64,000 bases of DNA, from assembly GCF_036370855.1 (NCBI RefSeq), contig NC_088112.1:18220469-18284468 (forward strand). The letters are read 5' to 3'. Origin of the DNA: Dromaius novaehollandiae (lineage: Eukaryota; Chordata; Aves; Casuariiformes; Dromaiidae). This document shows, one piece after another, positions 41,101 through 54,800 of this stretch (within the stretch, counting starts at the first letter, position 1; each line of letters starts with the position of its first letter). The notes beneath the pieces were generated by a model that made no database searches, was not told the origin of the DNA, and saw nothing but the letters and a program-made list of their open reading frames with translations. A program made the translations under genes and the position numbers.

Positions 41101-44100
41101 TGTTTATTGAATTGCTTGAAAACCAAGGTTATTTTCTAGTATCCTAGGAAATTTTGGGACAATTTCTTCTCACATGCTGCAGAACAGAGGTGTTTCCTTA
41201 TATGACCCTACTTCATTCTAAAGCATTAAGAATTTGTTTATCCAGGTTATTTAAGATTTTTTTTTAATGCCCATTTTGGTCAGGTGTTAAACGAGGAAAG
41301 TGTTTCCTTATTTCACTTGAGTACAGTATAGTATATTTCATAAACAATTGTAATGAAGACTGTGAAGGTATGGTTACTTCCTAAAAATACATTAGAGAGT
41401 CAACCACTAGGGCAGAGGAGGAGCTATATATGACCAAGTGGACAATGTTGATGAGAACAAGTGGATAATATTGACCATTAATGATTTTAGGTTGGAATTT
41501 GGAGGATGGTTTCCTAGACTTTAGAGGAATAATGCTCTGGAATGGCCCTTAATAGCAGTAGTGTGGAGAAATCTTGAGCGCTTTAGAGATGGCATTTCTG
41601 TGAGGTTATAAATGGGACTTGATAAAATGGGTTGCTTGCAGTTGTAGGAAACTTGATTTGGTGACCCAGAAAGTCTCCTCAGGCCTCTTTTTAATCTGAG
41701 CTGAAATGAAGGTTCTGGATACCATGTTTTCAATGCAGAGTGCTGTGAAATGTGGCTTGTTAATATATTTATAAAATACCTAAAGGCCCTTCTCCAGTTC
41801 GTTTGAACTCTGCCAGGTAAATTTTACTCAGAGGTTGATGCTTCCTTGTTGTATCAGTGCAGGAGTGTTGTGACTAATGCTTAGATATGAGTTGAGGTTT
41901 GTTAACTGTATTTTAGAAAAGAGTTATTAGGAAGATTCATGAAGTTGTAATTGCAGCTGAAGCTGGAGGGCCCTGTATTGCGTACCTTGGAGCCTGACCC
42001 TGCAAAGGGATCAGTTTGGATGGGCCGTGCTGGTAAAGAGCTGCAGCAAGCTTGGAAGTTGCGGAGTCCAGTAAGGACAGGAGTATTAGAGCAGGAGTTA
42101 GCTTTTCATTAAGACTTATCCTCATAAAGCATATACGTCAGCTTAAAATCATACTTCTGTCAGAGCTTATTTGCACTTGCTTGCAATACACAGGTTTATA
42201 TTTTGCTTGTTCATAATACACAGGTTTATATTTTTAAGTCTGTTTTACTTTTGTTTATCGTTTATGAATAGTGAATTTTATGTTTTTCTCTCTATGGTAT
42301 GTGTTTGGTGTGGGCATTTCATGTAATGACTTATAGGGAGGGGTGAGGAATAATCCTAATTTGGTTGTTTTGTTAAATTATACTGTAATTGCTAATTGTC
42401 CTTGTCAGCAGTATAGTAGCTTAATTTTACCGTAACTTAAAAAGAGTTCCTGAAACTTGAATTTCTACAAAAGTACCCTTGTTCCAACTAAAGTTTTAAA
42501 GCAGTTGTACTATTCATAGGTATTTTGGTACTTGTGGAATGCGTAGGTGCAGGAATAGTGACAAACTTCTTAAGTTTGAGAGTTTAAATTTGATAGCCTG
42601 AAGAGAAATAAATGTTTACACTATGTTTAGGATTAATTAAAAAATATTAATTATGGTCAGCATTTCGCATGATTTGTGGGGAGGGATGTGGAAGAACTCT
42701 TTAGAGGAGGAAAGAGGATCTTGACTGTAAAACCAAAACTATTGCAGAAACAGGTAAAAAGACATAATACAGGTTGAATGAGAAAGTATGTTTTAATAAA
42801 CTTTTAATCAATGTAAATATATTTACAAACTTAAAGTTTCATGATTTGAATTTAATGTCTCTTTAATAATTTTTTTAGTTGCTTGATAGAAAAAAAAATA
42901 GGAAAGCACATGGTAATGCAGATTTCCTGGGTTATTTGTGTTGATGTGGGGCCTGCATAAGGGGAAGAGGAAGAAAAGTGTATCTTGAAAACATGATTCT
43001 TACAGTTCCTTAACTTGGAGTCTTGTTACATCTTTGTTACTGTCAGGTTTAGGGAACCAAGTATCTATATGTTTGGGGTCTCTTTATGGAAACTTTTGGG
43101 GAAAAGGTTGCACGTTTTTTCTGTTAAAGATCATCTTGATCCATATGACAAGGACTGTGATCTTCCTTTTAAATGCTTTGATCATAACTTATAATTTTCC
43201 TCGCTACCTTTTTTTCTTTACTTGTTCTGTTCTTTTAAAAATGGATGACCTTCATCACTCCATGGCGTTAATTTGACTGTGTGTGTGCGAGAGCGAGCTG
43301 ATGTGAACATGGATAATCACTAATGCAGTCTGGTTTAGTGACTGTGTGAAAATGTTATTTAAAAGAAACCTTTTGAGTGATCTTTAAGGCTATTTCCCAG
43401 TCCGGGAACATCTGTTGTACGCTAGTTGACATTGGGTATTGTAAAGGCAACGTCATACTCTCTGTTATCGGAGGCCTTACAGCATCACATTTTCTGTTTG
43501 GTTGTCGCAACTTTTGTAGAAAAGGGCTATTGACTCAGCATTGCAGCTGACTTTTAAGAGGTGCTATTGAAACAGGCACTTTAGAATCCTTATCTGTCAT
43601 TATTTATGCTGAATTTTTTCATTGCTGCTCTTTATGTCAGTTAATAATTGTTTTGCATTTTGCAGTTCATCTCAGATATTGTCAGTTACAAGCCTAAAAT
43701 AAAACTCTTAATATGTTCTTGGGGCTTTTCAAAATTAGCTGTATAAAACGATGAGATATGACAGGTAGTAAGTTCTGTAAATAGCTTGCTTTCTCCACAT
43801 TAAATGCAAAGAGAAGGAGGAGCTCTTCACTACTTGTCTGATATTTTTGTTGTCTATTTTTTGTTTTAATTAGCTTGGTCAGTGAGAGGGGGGCATAATG
43901 CACTAAAAAAGTAAGACAAGGTCTATATATATAGTAAGACGAACCAAATATAATAACTGGATTGGATTGCTGGAAAACAGATTATATTGTTTTGGTTGGG
44001 CTCTCTGTTTGACATCCAAATACTTATCCCTGCTTCAATCCTAGAAAATCTGTGAACAACATGTCAGGGAAGCTTTCAGATGTTGATTGGGCAGTGTATT

Positions 44101-45822
44101 GTCAGGAGTGACCTCATGTTGCAGTCTATTTCTATTTAGACTGCAGGCTTCAGTGCAGCACTCCAGAAGTGCTGTCTGACAAGCAGCCCTTGAATCCGAG
44201 CAAGCAGCATGCACAACCAACAGGCAGCATCGCGCTTTGCTGTTTTTCAAATGAAGCATTTCTACATGAAGTGCTCATTTGGGATAGCAAAAATAATCAG
44301 AATGGCCTGCAAAGTTCTGCTGCACAGGTAAATAGATTAAAGAAAAATGTTGCTTTGGAATGATTGCAGATAAGAGGGTTTTTTTAACTTAAAGTGTGTG
44401 AGATGAAATTTATTTTCAAGATATTATGAAATTAAATAATGGCACCATTGATTCTTTTTTTTTTTTTTTTAAAGCGAGAAATAACTTATGTACAGTCAGT
44501 AAATTTGCAAGACGAACCCTGAAATGTTTTATCTTTAGTTACTGTATTTTTCTATCTCAAGATGTCTTTTTAACAGGACTGTTTATGGGTAGAGAGAAGG
44601 TGCAAAACGAATTCTCAGGGGTGGATTAACATTACGAAACAAAGATGTTTACCTTTGTGTGTCTTGCTGTGTCATGCTGCGTTAATTCTCCCTACAGCAG
44701 TATAAATTACAGCTTTTAAATAAGTATTCTTGAACACGGTACATCGGTTCTGGAGTTCTAATGAATTTTCAGCTAAGAGTGATTGACAGATTTTTTTTCA
44801 AAAAGTGCTTAATTGCTGAAGTGATTAGTTGAAGACATAAGATATTCTTTAGTAGTAAGAGGATTCTTCAGGCTTTGGAATACTGCTGATTTATGTGCAT
44901 CTTTTGCTGAGTACCTCTAATGCATCCAGAGGTATTTAATAAAAGCACTGCTGAACGATCCTACACCGGAGGGGCTGAAGGTTACTCAAAGATGGAAAAT
45001 TTTGTTACAAACCATATCTGAAATCTTTTGGATTCTTTGGAGATGAGTTTATTCTCCCCACTCTTGACATAGTTCTTCATTGTCTCAAGTGGTAGAATAA
45101 AAGGATTCCAGGTCATCAGTTTCCTATAAATAGTGTTTGTACTTGTGCCCTTGACTGAATTTTTTTGCTCCAGTCTACTAATGTGTTGCAGTGTCCTGTA
45201 CTCTGATTGCCTCTCTCATTTTTTCGCCTTTGTCCTAGAAGTGATTGTATTTTAATAGTAAATTGATTTTTCATGTGAAAAATTATATATTGGTACTTTC
45301 TGAAAGTAAGCATACCTTTTACAATGCAGCTCTTCTAGAGTTACTGAAAATTCTGAAAAGTCTTCTTGTTTTGAAATGTCATTTTTTTTTCCTGAAATTC
45401 TTCTTTGTGCTTCTCTTCTGCTTTATCTTGTTCCTGGGGCTGAACTTACAGCTTTACCTCTTTATTTTTTATTTCAAGTACTGTCAAAACAAAAATTGTT
45501 GATCAGTAAGCTCAAACGTTCTGTACAAGTAGTAGGGCTGTGCTGAACTCTTGTGCACCGACATGTCAACGAAATGCAACTATCTCAGGGTCTGAACTTT
45601 TCCTTACCAGTTCCGGGATTGAAAGAAAACAGAAATGTCCATGTGTTCAAACACACTTTTAGTTGTTTCATCCACCAGCTTTGAAATTAGTGGCTACAAG
45701 ATCAAGCTTCTACATCAGATAAATTTTCTGGAGCTGTATGGCAATGTCTGTTTTGAAACAGTAGTTTAGAGCTGGCTTTTTTAGCCAAGCCTTTGGAACA
45801 GATATACTTTCCCCCCCAGACC

Positions 45823-45853
<31 letters not shown>

Positions 45854-48800
45854 CTTGATTCAAAAGCATGTGGCCATTTAAAAACAAAATGCACCTTTTT
45901 ATTTACCAGCTTCATTCCGCCTTTACGTGGTGTAGTTCAAACAGTGCACTTTACTGTTAGCTGAGTGCAATATGTGTGAGGCAAAAGGGCATCTTTAAAT
46001 AATTATTTGAACCTGTTTCCTTATCAGATAGTGTCTAATTGAGAGTCGTTTCTTGCTTGTGTTCTTCTGCCTCACCTCTCCCTGCTATGCATTTACTTAG
46101 AGGAAGAAAAAATAGAAAGTTTGCTGGAGTAGGTGGCCTAATTTCTTACCTCTCTGGCAGTGGATATAGAACTACTAATAAGCTTTGTAAGGTCTAAGTA
46201 AGACCCTCCTTGCTGTATTAAAATTGTTCTAAGATAAGCAGAGAGTCTGTTCAACATTATCTAGCACAAGCAAGACTGAGAGTAGCCAAAAGTATGTCCT
46301 TGAGGTATATCTTTCGTTTTTTAGAGGAGCAGCAGTCTTGCACGTTCCCCCTGCCTCCCTCTAGTGTTTCAGGGTTTACTTTATGCATTTATGAGAGTCA
46401 TTTTAAAAATCCATTCTGGCTGCTAGTGCATTTTCTTACAGGGTAAAGAGTAGATAAAAAGTTTGTTTTTCAGCTGTTTGGGCTTAGTTAAATGCCCTTT
46501 CTTCCTACTACCTTTGTCTTGTTGTGGGTTTTCCTCCCCCCTCCCTCCAAAATGAAATTAGTATTTATGTTTGCCTGAGTAAGACATGTGACAACTCCTT
46601 GCCATTTACAGTGGAACTTTGTTCTTTTGTTTTACTGTTAGTATGTTTACTATCAATTTGCCTACAATTTCCTAAGTGTTCTGCTTACAACAATGAGAAT
46701 TTTCATCATATTAATGGAAAATTGAAGAGGGAGAGGATGTGCATGAGTTAACTTTTTTGAACTTACTTGTGTAGATACACTGATTTAACCAGGAGTTTAA
46801 AATTTCAGACTGAAGTGAGTAGTGCTCCGAGATTTCTAGGGGCTTTACAAATGGCTACCTCTGTCCCAAAACCTCTGGAAGGTACCTGCCTTGCACTTGA
46901 AACGCAGCTGACCTTGGAGGCTGCAGCAGCATCTGTTGCATGTTGTAGAATGAAAGTATGCGACAATCTGTCAGGCAGTGAAAGTTTCTCTGAATTGCAA
47001 CTGTGGAGGGAAGCAGAGTAATCTGGAATTTGCTTTAGGCAGCAAGGTTAAAGTCTGCATTCTTAAGCAAGATGTCAGGAAATCTTTTGAGACTAAGTGG
47101 TACAGTATTTCCCATGGGAAAGACCATACTCTGATAGCTCATATCTTCATAACATACTGAGCTCTTGAGAGACAGAAATCTGCATTGCTGCTTCTACAAC
47201 TTTCTGTCTTATGATGGCATTCTTTAAGGCTTCTCCATGTAAATAATAAACTTGCATAATAATGCAAACCAGTGTGTTCACTTTATGACATATTTTTTTA
47301 ATTAGCTGCATTACGTGCAGTATTTTTAGTATTTTCAAAGTTGTTTTCTGTTGGCTTCAGTACTTTGTTTTATTATTTTTTGCATTGCATTAACTTATTT
47401 CTTTTTTTATTGCAGTGCTCATATCTCTCCCATAAGTATCTTGCCAGCCTCTGCAGAGTAAGTATAATGAAAATATAAAACTTGTGATTCCTGTTGTTAT
47501 TAAAATGTGTGTAGATGATAAGTCTGCTTTCAAGAAAAAGAAATGCAGTAGGCTTGATTATTACAGGTATGAATGAACACATTTTTAGTGTGAAGTATTT
47601 CATTTATGGAATTTAATGCTCATGTAGGAACAAACATCATGTGTGTCTGTATTGTTGACCGCAGAAACGTGGACCACAATATGGTAGAATCTAGATTCCA
47701 GAACATTATTTTATGCTTAGATACTTCATAAATGTTTGACTCCAAAATTATAGAAGTGTTCATAGTAGTATTTTTAATATCACTTCTAGATGTTAATATT
47801 TAGTCTAGTTAGGTGGAGTTGCATTACTATTGAAGAGGAAAAATAAAGCTCAAATAATCTCAGAGTAAAAGATGTGGTAAAATAATTTAAGATTGCTATG
47901 GGGGGCTTTTTATAGCCTTATTTTTCTTATTTTGGATGAGCTGGCTAAGAAGCAGTCATCAGAGTAGTCTGTATTTCAAGAATGCCATTTTGTTAAAGTA
48001 TATCCTTTGTCCTTCATCAGATTCTTCTCATTGCCTCCACTATTTGTTAGATCTTGTCTTTTTAAGATTACAGCCCCATTCAGGAGAGGTACAACTGATT
48101 ACTGTAATGGTACCTGCTTCAGTTTTGGCTCTGACCTGTTATAGACATGGGACTTCACTGTAACATAAATATCTTAGGTAGTAGGTAGATGTAGGTTTTT
48201 TTTTTTTTTTTCTAAATAGGTTCATCATTGTAATGGGTTAATTATATTCTCTTGAAATACTGTTAATAGATTTCATAATACTTTCCTGTATAAATCTTAT
48301 TTAATAAATGATAATAGATCCAGTAATTCCCATAGTCTTTTTGAAAAGATTAGTCTGTTTTGCCTTGAAGTACTTGGCATCAAAGATTCCTCTGTCTTGT
48401 AAGAGTTGGTATTTGTACCTTTCTGCATAGTTGATCAATGCAAGAAGTTGTTCTTAATGTCAATTTTCTGGCTTTTTTTTTTGTTAGCATTTTAGAAAGA
48501 ACAATTAGAGCAGCTGTGGAACAGCACCTTTTTGATCTGCAGAGCAGCTTAGATCACGATCTTAAGCATATACAGCAACACAGATTGGGCTGTAACAATG
48601 AAGCAAAAAACCCCAACAGGGATGAGGAAGGATCTAACAACCAGTAAGAATTCTTGTATTTATGATGAATTGTATAGGATTGTATATCTAAACTTTCCTA
48701 AAACTATCTACCCTGTTCCCCCGCATCAACCCAAAGCAAAAGTTTTGCTATTAACTTAAATTTATCTTGCATTTTGAATCAAATCAACTTCTGTTATTTG

Positions 48801-51800
48801 CAAGTAATCAACAGCTCTTTAAGCAAGTATTTTAAAATGATCATATGATATAACTCAAAATACTGTGATGTATAACTGCTTCACTGCTGAACTGTAAGTA
48901 GCACAAGCAAGTTAAATTTACCCGTGTTTCATTTTAATCTCATTTGTGTTACTAAGACTCAATTTTATCATATAAAAGCTATTGTAGATGCCATCTGAAT
49001 TTCTTTAGTACATTTTCATGTCAGCATAGCTATTGTACTGCTCTGGCTGCCAATATCAGCAAAACATCTAAAACTGATTGGAATGAGCAGTTTGGATTTA
49101 ATTGCGTGGAGTTGTTGTCCCATTTGACCAGCTTTTATTTTTATCAGAAGTCTTTCCAGGTTATGGGTGTAGTGATTGCCCAGACAGCACTGAACAGGTG
49201 GTGCATTTTAGTGTTTTATTAAAAATAATCAAAATTAATACCCAAACTCCAAAAATGCCTAATTCCATTACTTAAGTAGAACCTCAGCGTCTAAATCCCT
49301 TCATGGCTTGGAGTTTGAAATACATCAACTATTCAGAGACTCAAATGATGTTTTCCAAATCTTCAGTGTTTTTAAGTCTTAACTGTGACAACAAGTAGGA
49401 CTAAGGTTATAATCGATCCTAAAATTTTCATAGGACAATAACAAGTAATAATTGTGGCTGATTGTGATCAATTATAACTTGAGTTTTAGTGTTAAAGATT
49501 TAATTTGCCTCAAGTAATGTGTAAGTAAGTCTGTAATCAGCTGAAAGATCTGTAGCTGCTGAATTCCTTCAGTTCCAACATAAGTGATTTTGAGGCTGGC
49601 TGGCTTCACAGCAGCAGAGGCTAAAAGTACCATCACTGCAGACTTGAAACCAATATACTCTTTTGGCACTGGGACTGTATTTCAAATGCTTCTGATAATC
49701 ATAGCACTGTGGATTAACCATAACAGATGATATATGATAGCATTCTTCAAAGAGGTTGTCTGGGTCCTTTAAAGCAGTGCAGCCAGGGGACTGCACACAA
49801 GCAGTACATACAATTAAATAAATAATAATAAAAAAGAGTAAATAATAAAAAATGATGTGGCAATCCAGTGCAAATTCCCTACACTAGCTTAAAATAATTG
49901 CAGGAATTATGAAAAATTAGTTAAAATGTAAAATTCCAAGCCATGCTGTTTAATATCTGTATACCTGATTAAGGAAAAGCATTTTTAAAAGTAGTTTGGA
50001 ATTTGAGACAGAAGAGAAGGAAGGCAATGAAGTCAAAGACTTCACTAGATTGTTTAAAAAGCAGAACAGCTGCTGAAAGGTCATCTTATTTGTCTCCTTA
50101 GGAATGATGTTATTGAAGATAATGACATTGGTAGCAGTAAGAACACAGGAGACTGCTCTGAAACATTGGTTAGCACCAATTCAGACAGTGAAGCTATGAA
50201 ACATGATACTGTAACTGAGGAGGAAGAAAGCCTTCAGGTGAGAGCTTCTTGTATGTGAAAATGGTTGATCATTGCAACTTTAGCAGGGAAGTGCTTTGGA
50301 GATCTGAACTCTTCTGACACAGTTTTATATGGTGCTTTTCTGTTGCTTTGTGCAGTTAATTCCCTTTTTTGCTGTGCAGTTTTCTCTTAGATAGACGTGT
50401 ACAGAGAAGTTCTTGTGTACTTTGGTGCAGCTTGACTGGACCCTGGCTAATGGTTTTCTTCTTTTTCACAGGTACCAGCCCTTCCTTTTGCTCAGGTAAG
50501 TTAATGTATCGACAAACATAGCACTGGTTAGAGTAGCATCTGTGTTAGTAAAAGCTTCCTGAGGAGAAGAGAATCTAGCACTGTAGTTGTGGCATAACCC
50601 ATAGTTAGTCACATCTGTCACTGTGTTATGCACTGGTAGAAGCTTGTGTCCCCCTGTACTGATGTACGCACTCAGAAAAAGAAGAGAGAAAGTGAGCCTC
50701 TAGACCTCCTTAAAAAGGTTCAACACTTAAATTGTCTTTTGAAGTGTCAGGATTGACCGTTTGTGTTCCAAAGCACAAAAATTCATGTGTTTGAGAGGCA
50801 CAGTGATCTAAGATGTGATGCTAGCATGCTTTTTAAAAAATGAATTGAGCTATTTTATTTTTACACCTGTTTTTGCTCAGAAAATAAGATGTTAATGATA
50901 CTTGGAAGTTTCTGTTAAATTTCAGAAAGCAGCTAAAAATGTAAACAACAGACCACAGAGCATCAGATGTCATAGATTTAACTTTGGCTTTGCCTTTATA
51001 TGTTATACTTAACTGAACAGCTTCATGTCACTGGAAGAAGTAAGCCTTGTATACAGTTGGAATGGAAGCATGTTACTGTAGAAAATGTGAATGTTGAAAT
51101 AATTGTTTGCCTTGTACAGCAATCAGCTTTGGTTTGAGCTGCAAATCATTAGATGTCCACATACAATCAAACATGAGGGTTTGTAGTATGTATGGCCTGA
51201 ATTTCTAAAGATGCCCTGAAATGTGCCAGCACTTTTGCTAACAATCAGACATCAGTCTCTCATCCAGAATATTTTTATGCAGTGAAGCAATGCTGTAAAA
51301 TGTGCTGATAAAAACAAAATGAAGTATAGCAGTAATATGCAAGACAATATAGTCTCTGCAATTCTATATGAAATATAGCACATATGCAGCTCTCAAGCAC
51401 TTCTAATGAGAAATTCAAATCCATAGTTCCTCATTTAGTTGATATACTATCATTGTCATAACTCTAAATGATAAATTCTGTGGATAAAGAGATTTGCTAT
51501 AAGTTTTATAGGGGAACTTTCTACAATGTTTTTTAACTTGTCTGTGAACCCTTAACTCAGTTTGAGGGTTTCCTGAAAGATAACTAGAATAGTAAACCTA
51601 CTGTTAGCAACTGGAAGATTTTAACAGGTCTGTGAACTTCAAAAGATAGAAACTGATGCCTTAGCGTAGTGAAACCATGACTCTTGCCTGGAGTTCTATG
51701 TTGTTATTAAAACAAGACATTGCTGTTGTGCTTTTCACTGTTGTAATGCATTCTTTGTCTAGCTTTCTGTTTTCTTTCATGGCTCCCAGCAGCTCTTTCG

Positions 51801-54800
51801 AATCACCTCATGAGCCAAATTTTTCACTTGCTGCTGTTATACCAGCATATTGTTTTAGAATTTTGTTCCGTAAATTAAAATTTAACGGAACATATTGATT
51901 GTCCAGATTCTTTCCTGATGCATGAATGCCAAATCTTGTTATAAAAAATGTATTAGATTGCTATCCTGTAGGTTGTAATGCACAAAAATTGGTATTAAAA
52001 TTAGGTGATATTTTATTCAATCCAGGTGAAACACTGTGCTTGCAAGAACTGTTCTGAAAGTACAGGGAAGAGTTGCATACTTCTGCCATGTGTGTTTCTT
52101 GACAGACTGTTAAGAAGTCATCTTTTTTTTTCCTCCTCCAAAGTAACATTTGTTTTAGATTTTGAATCTTTTTACAATGAAAGCGTTCAAGAGCAATAGA
52201 AAGTGGATTGCTCATATTAACTGCTAACTCTCTCTCCTTACTTCCTCTGGATTTATTGGATAAAATATATGCTGAGCCTCAGAAATCAAAACTCAGATCA
52301 TACAGATGCAGATGGAGAAACAAAAATTCTAAACCAGTGGTTCTTCACTGTATTTTTGCAGTTTCAATGGTTTCAGTGAAAGAACAGCTGAGAAATGTGA
52401 ATTATGCTTCTAATGAAGTATGTGCGCTTTCCAGTTCCGTGTACATTAACAATGCTAAGAATATGGAAGGGAAGCCTGATGCTTGGGAGTTGCACGCTCA
52501 TGCATAGATGCACTCTTGTTGTCGTACACCATATCCTTCTTGGCCTTTTTTGCTTTTTGGTATGTTTCTGTCCATTGACTTCAATGGTAAGGTTTGGAGG
52601 GAAACTTTGTTCTTCTAAATGTTAGTTTTACCTTCTTGTTAATACACCATTTCAAACTTTATTGGAAAGTTATATTATTAGGGTGGATACTAGAAGGAAA
52701 TCTACTGTGATTCTTTTCTCTGAAAGGAGTTTTAAAAGATGGCATATAGGGTTGGAGGAAGCAAAAAGATGAACTCTTGTGCACGAGCTCTTCTTTGAGT
52801 CTGAAGTGGAAGCAGAAGCAGCTGTTTCCACAACCACAACAAATGTGACTATATAGGAGTTGCCCAGCTCGTCTCCAGGGTGGAAATTATCTATTGGGGT
52901 ATGCCAAATGTATTGTAATTGGAAATTGTTTCGTTCAGTTGGAATTCGGCTAGAAGACTGAAGTAACGCACACAGAATAGTGGAGTTCTGTCTGATAAAG
53001 GACACGTTCTGTCTAATAAAGGGCAAATATTGCTGTCAGTCTTGTATGGTTAGCAGATGTTACGTATATTTGGATGCTGATCTTTTGTTTTACCTTCATA
53101 TGTCTTAAAGTTCATTTGCGAGAGCTTAAAACCTGAAATCAAATGTAATGTGTTATTTAAGGAGGATATCTTTCATATTTCAACTTGCAATTCCCCCGAA
53201 TAAGGCACTTGTTGACGAAAGCAAGTACTGGCCTTTGGCTTAAATACTTCCAGTAATCGGTGTTAGATCCTTAAAGTTATCAGTCTTTCCTTTGCCAGCC
53301 TTTAGTGAACAAAATGGTGATGTGTATTCGTCTGAACTTATTTTGTGAGATGGTGTCATAGAATAACTGCCAGCGTTTTTTCATCCCGTTCCAGTTCTGT
53401 TGGTGCTTTATTTAGTAACGGGGATTAGTAGTTCCTTTTAGAAAGTCTGTCAGACTTGTTTCATTTTACACATGCTGAGCACAAGTTTTCATCCAGCATA
53501 AGTATCTTCGAGACTAGGATATACTTGTTGCCATGATGTTAGTCACCTCAGACTTCATGCTATGATTGAGCATTTGTGGTGCAAGTGTTGCCTATATCCG
53601 AAAAAATACGAGGAAAAAGTGGTTCATCTGAAGATGGAAAGCCATTATTTGTCTTCTAGTGATATATCCTGTGGATGCTTGTTTTCTATGTAAAACAGCT
53701 GGTTACTGGCCTCACTTTGGATGTAAAAATATTGCATGGTTAGCAAGTAGGATTTCTACCCACATAAAAAAAAACCCTTTTGGTTTTGTACTTTAGGGCT
53801 TTTTGTGGTCAGTGATGATTACAGAAATGTTTTCAGCTAAGAATACTATTCCCAAATCTTTCTAAATATAATTTTTTGCCAACAGACTGCTGACGTATTA
53901 TTGAAACCATGTGGTAAAGATGTGGAAGTTGATGGAGAAAATAATAGTGAAAGGTATGAATTTATTTCATTTATCATTTGAGTGGCAGATTCTGTAACTT
54001 TAATTTGGAAAAATAAGTATACCAAACTCTGGTAATTTGTTACAGCACAGTATAGCATATGGGAGGGAAAATGAAACACACAGTATCTCACATGTAAAAA
54101 CAGTAAGGATGAGATGGAGTTACCTTTTTATGATGATGAAATAAAAGGCATGGAACTCTATGCACATAAAAGAGAAACTCGGAACAAACCTATATGGTTG
54201 ATGTCATATCTTTTCAGTAACCCTATGTTCTGGGCAAGAGAAATGGAAGAGAAAATGTTGTTTCCTTCTTCAGATCATTTTGGGACATTTAATGCCTCTT
54301 AATGGTTTCAGAATTAATACTGGTAATACAGTGTCTAACCAGGAAGTTTTTCAGTTCATTTGCAGTTTGGGTTCAGCATTGACTGAGGTTTCAGTTGGAG
54401 TGCAGTTGAATTTCAAAATATTTACTCTGTTTGGGAATAGATAAAGGTTTCAGCTGTTTTTTATTTTCCATTTAGTTTGAGTCCAGTTGTTGTTTGCGTG
54501 CTTCAGCTTGAAGTTCTGTGTGAAGAACAAATGAAAAAGAGAGTAATGTAACGTTTGCTACCCAGATTATTAATTATCAGTTCAAGGAAATGTATTACAT
54601 ATCTGTTAAAACTGGCCTGGAATGTCTAAGAATAACAAGTAAGGAGAATGTATAAAACTTGCTGTCCATTAAGAATTTTTTTTGAAAGGATAACCAGTCT
54701 GTTTCTTGTTTTAGGCAAAATAGTATATTGCTTGGTGGCAATGACAAAATATCTTCAGAGGTGTTTCTGGTAAGTTTATGATTTGATTTATATATAAATA

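Larger units (their letters stand above)
40722..47415 (+). other. FAM13B: FAM13B intron 6 (6.7 kb)
   Basis: This is the second-longest intron. It holds a 30-base-period duplication near 42184, a T-run near 44454-44472 and a 27-base A-run at 45825-45851. No additional exon or nested gene was recognised. Confidence 0.7.

Noticed and set aside
45700..45851. Processed pseudogene ending in the 27-A tract
   Set aside because: The sequence upstream shows no intact or broken coding match and no target-site duplication.
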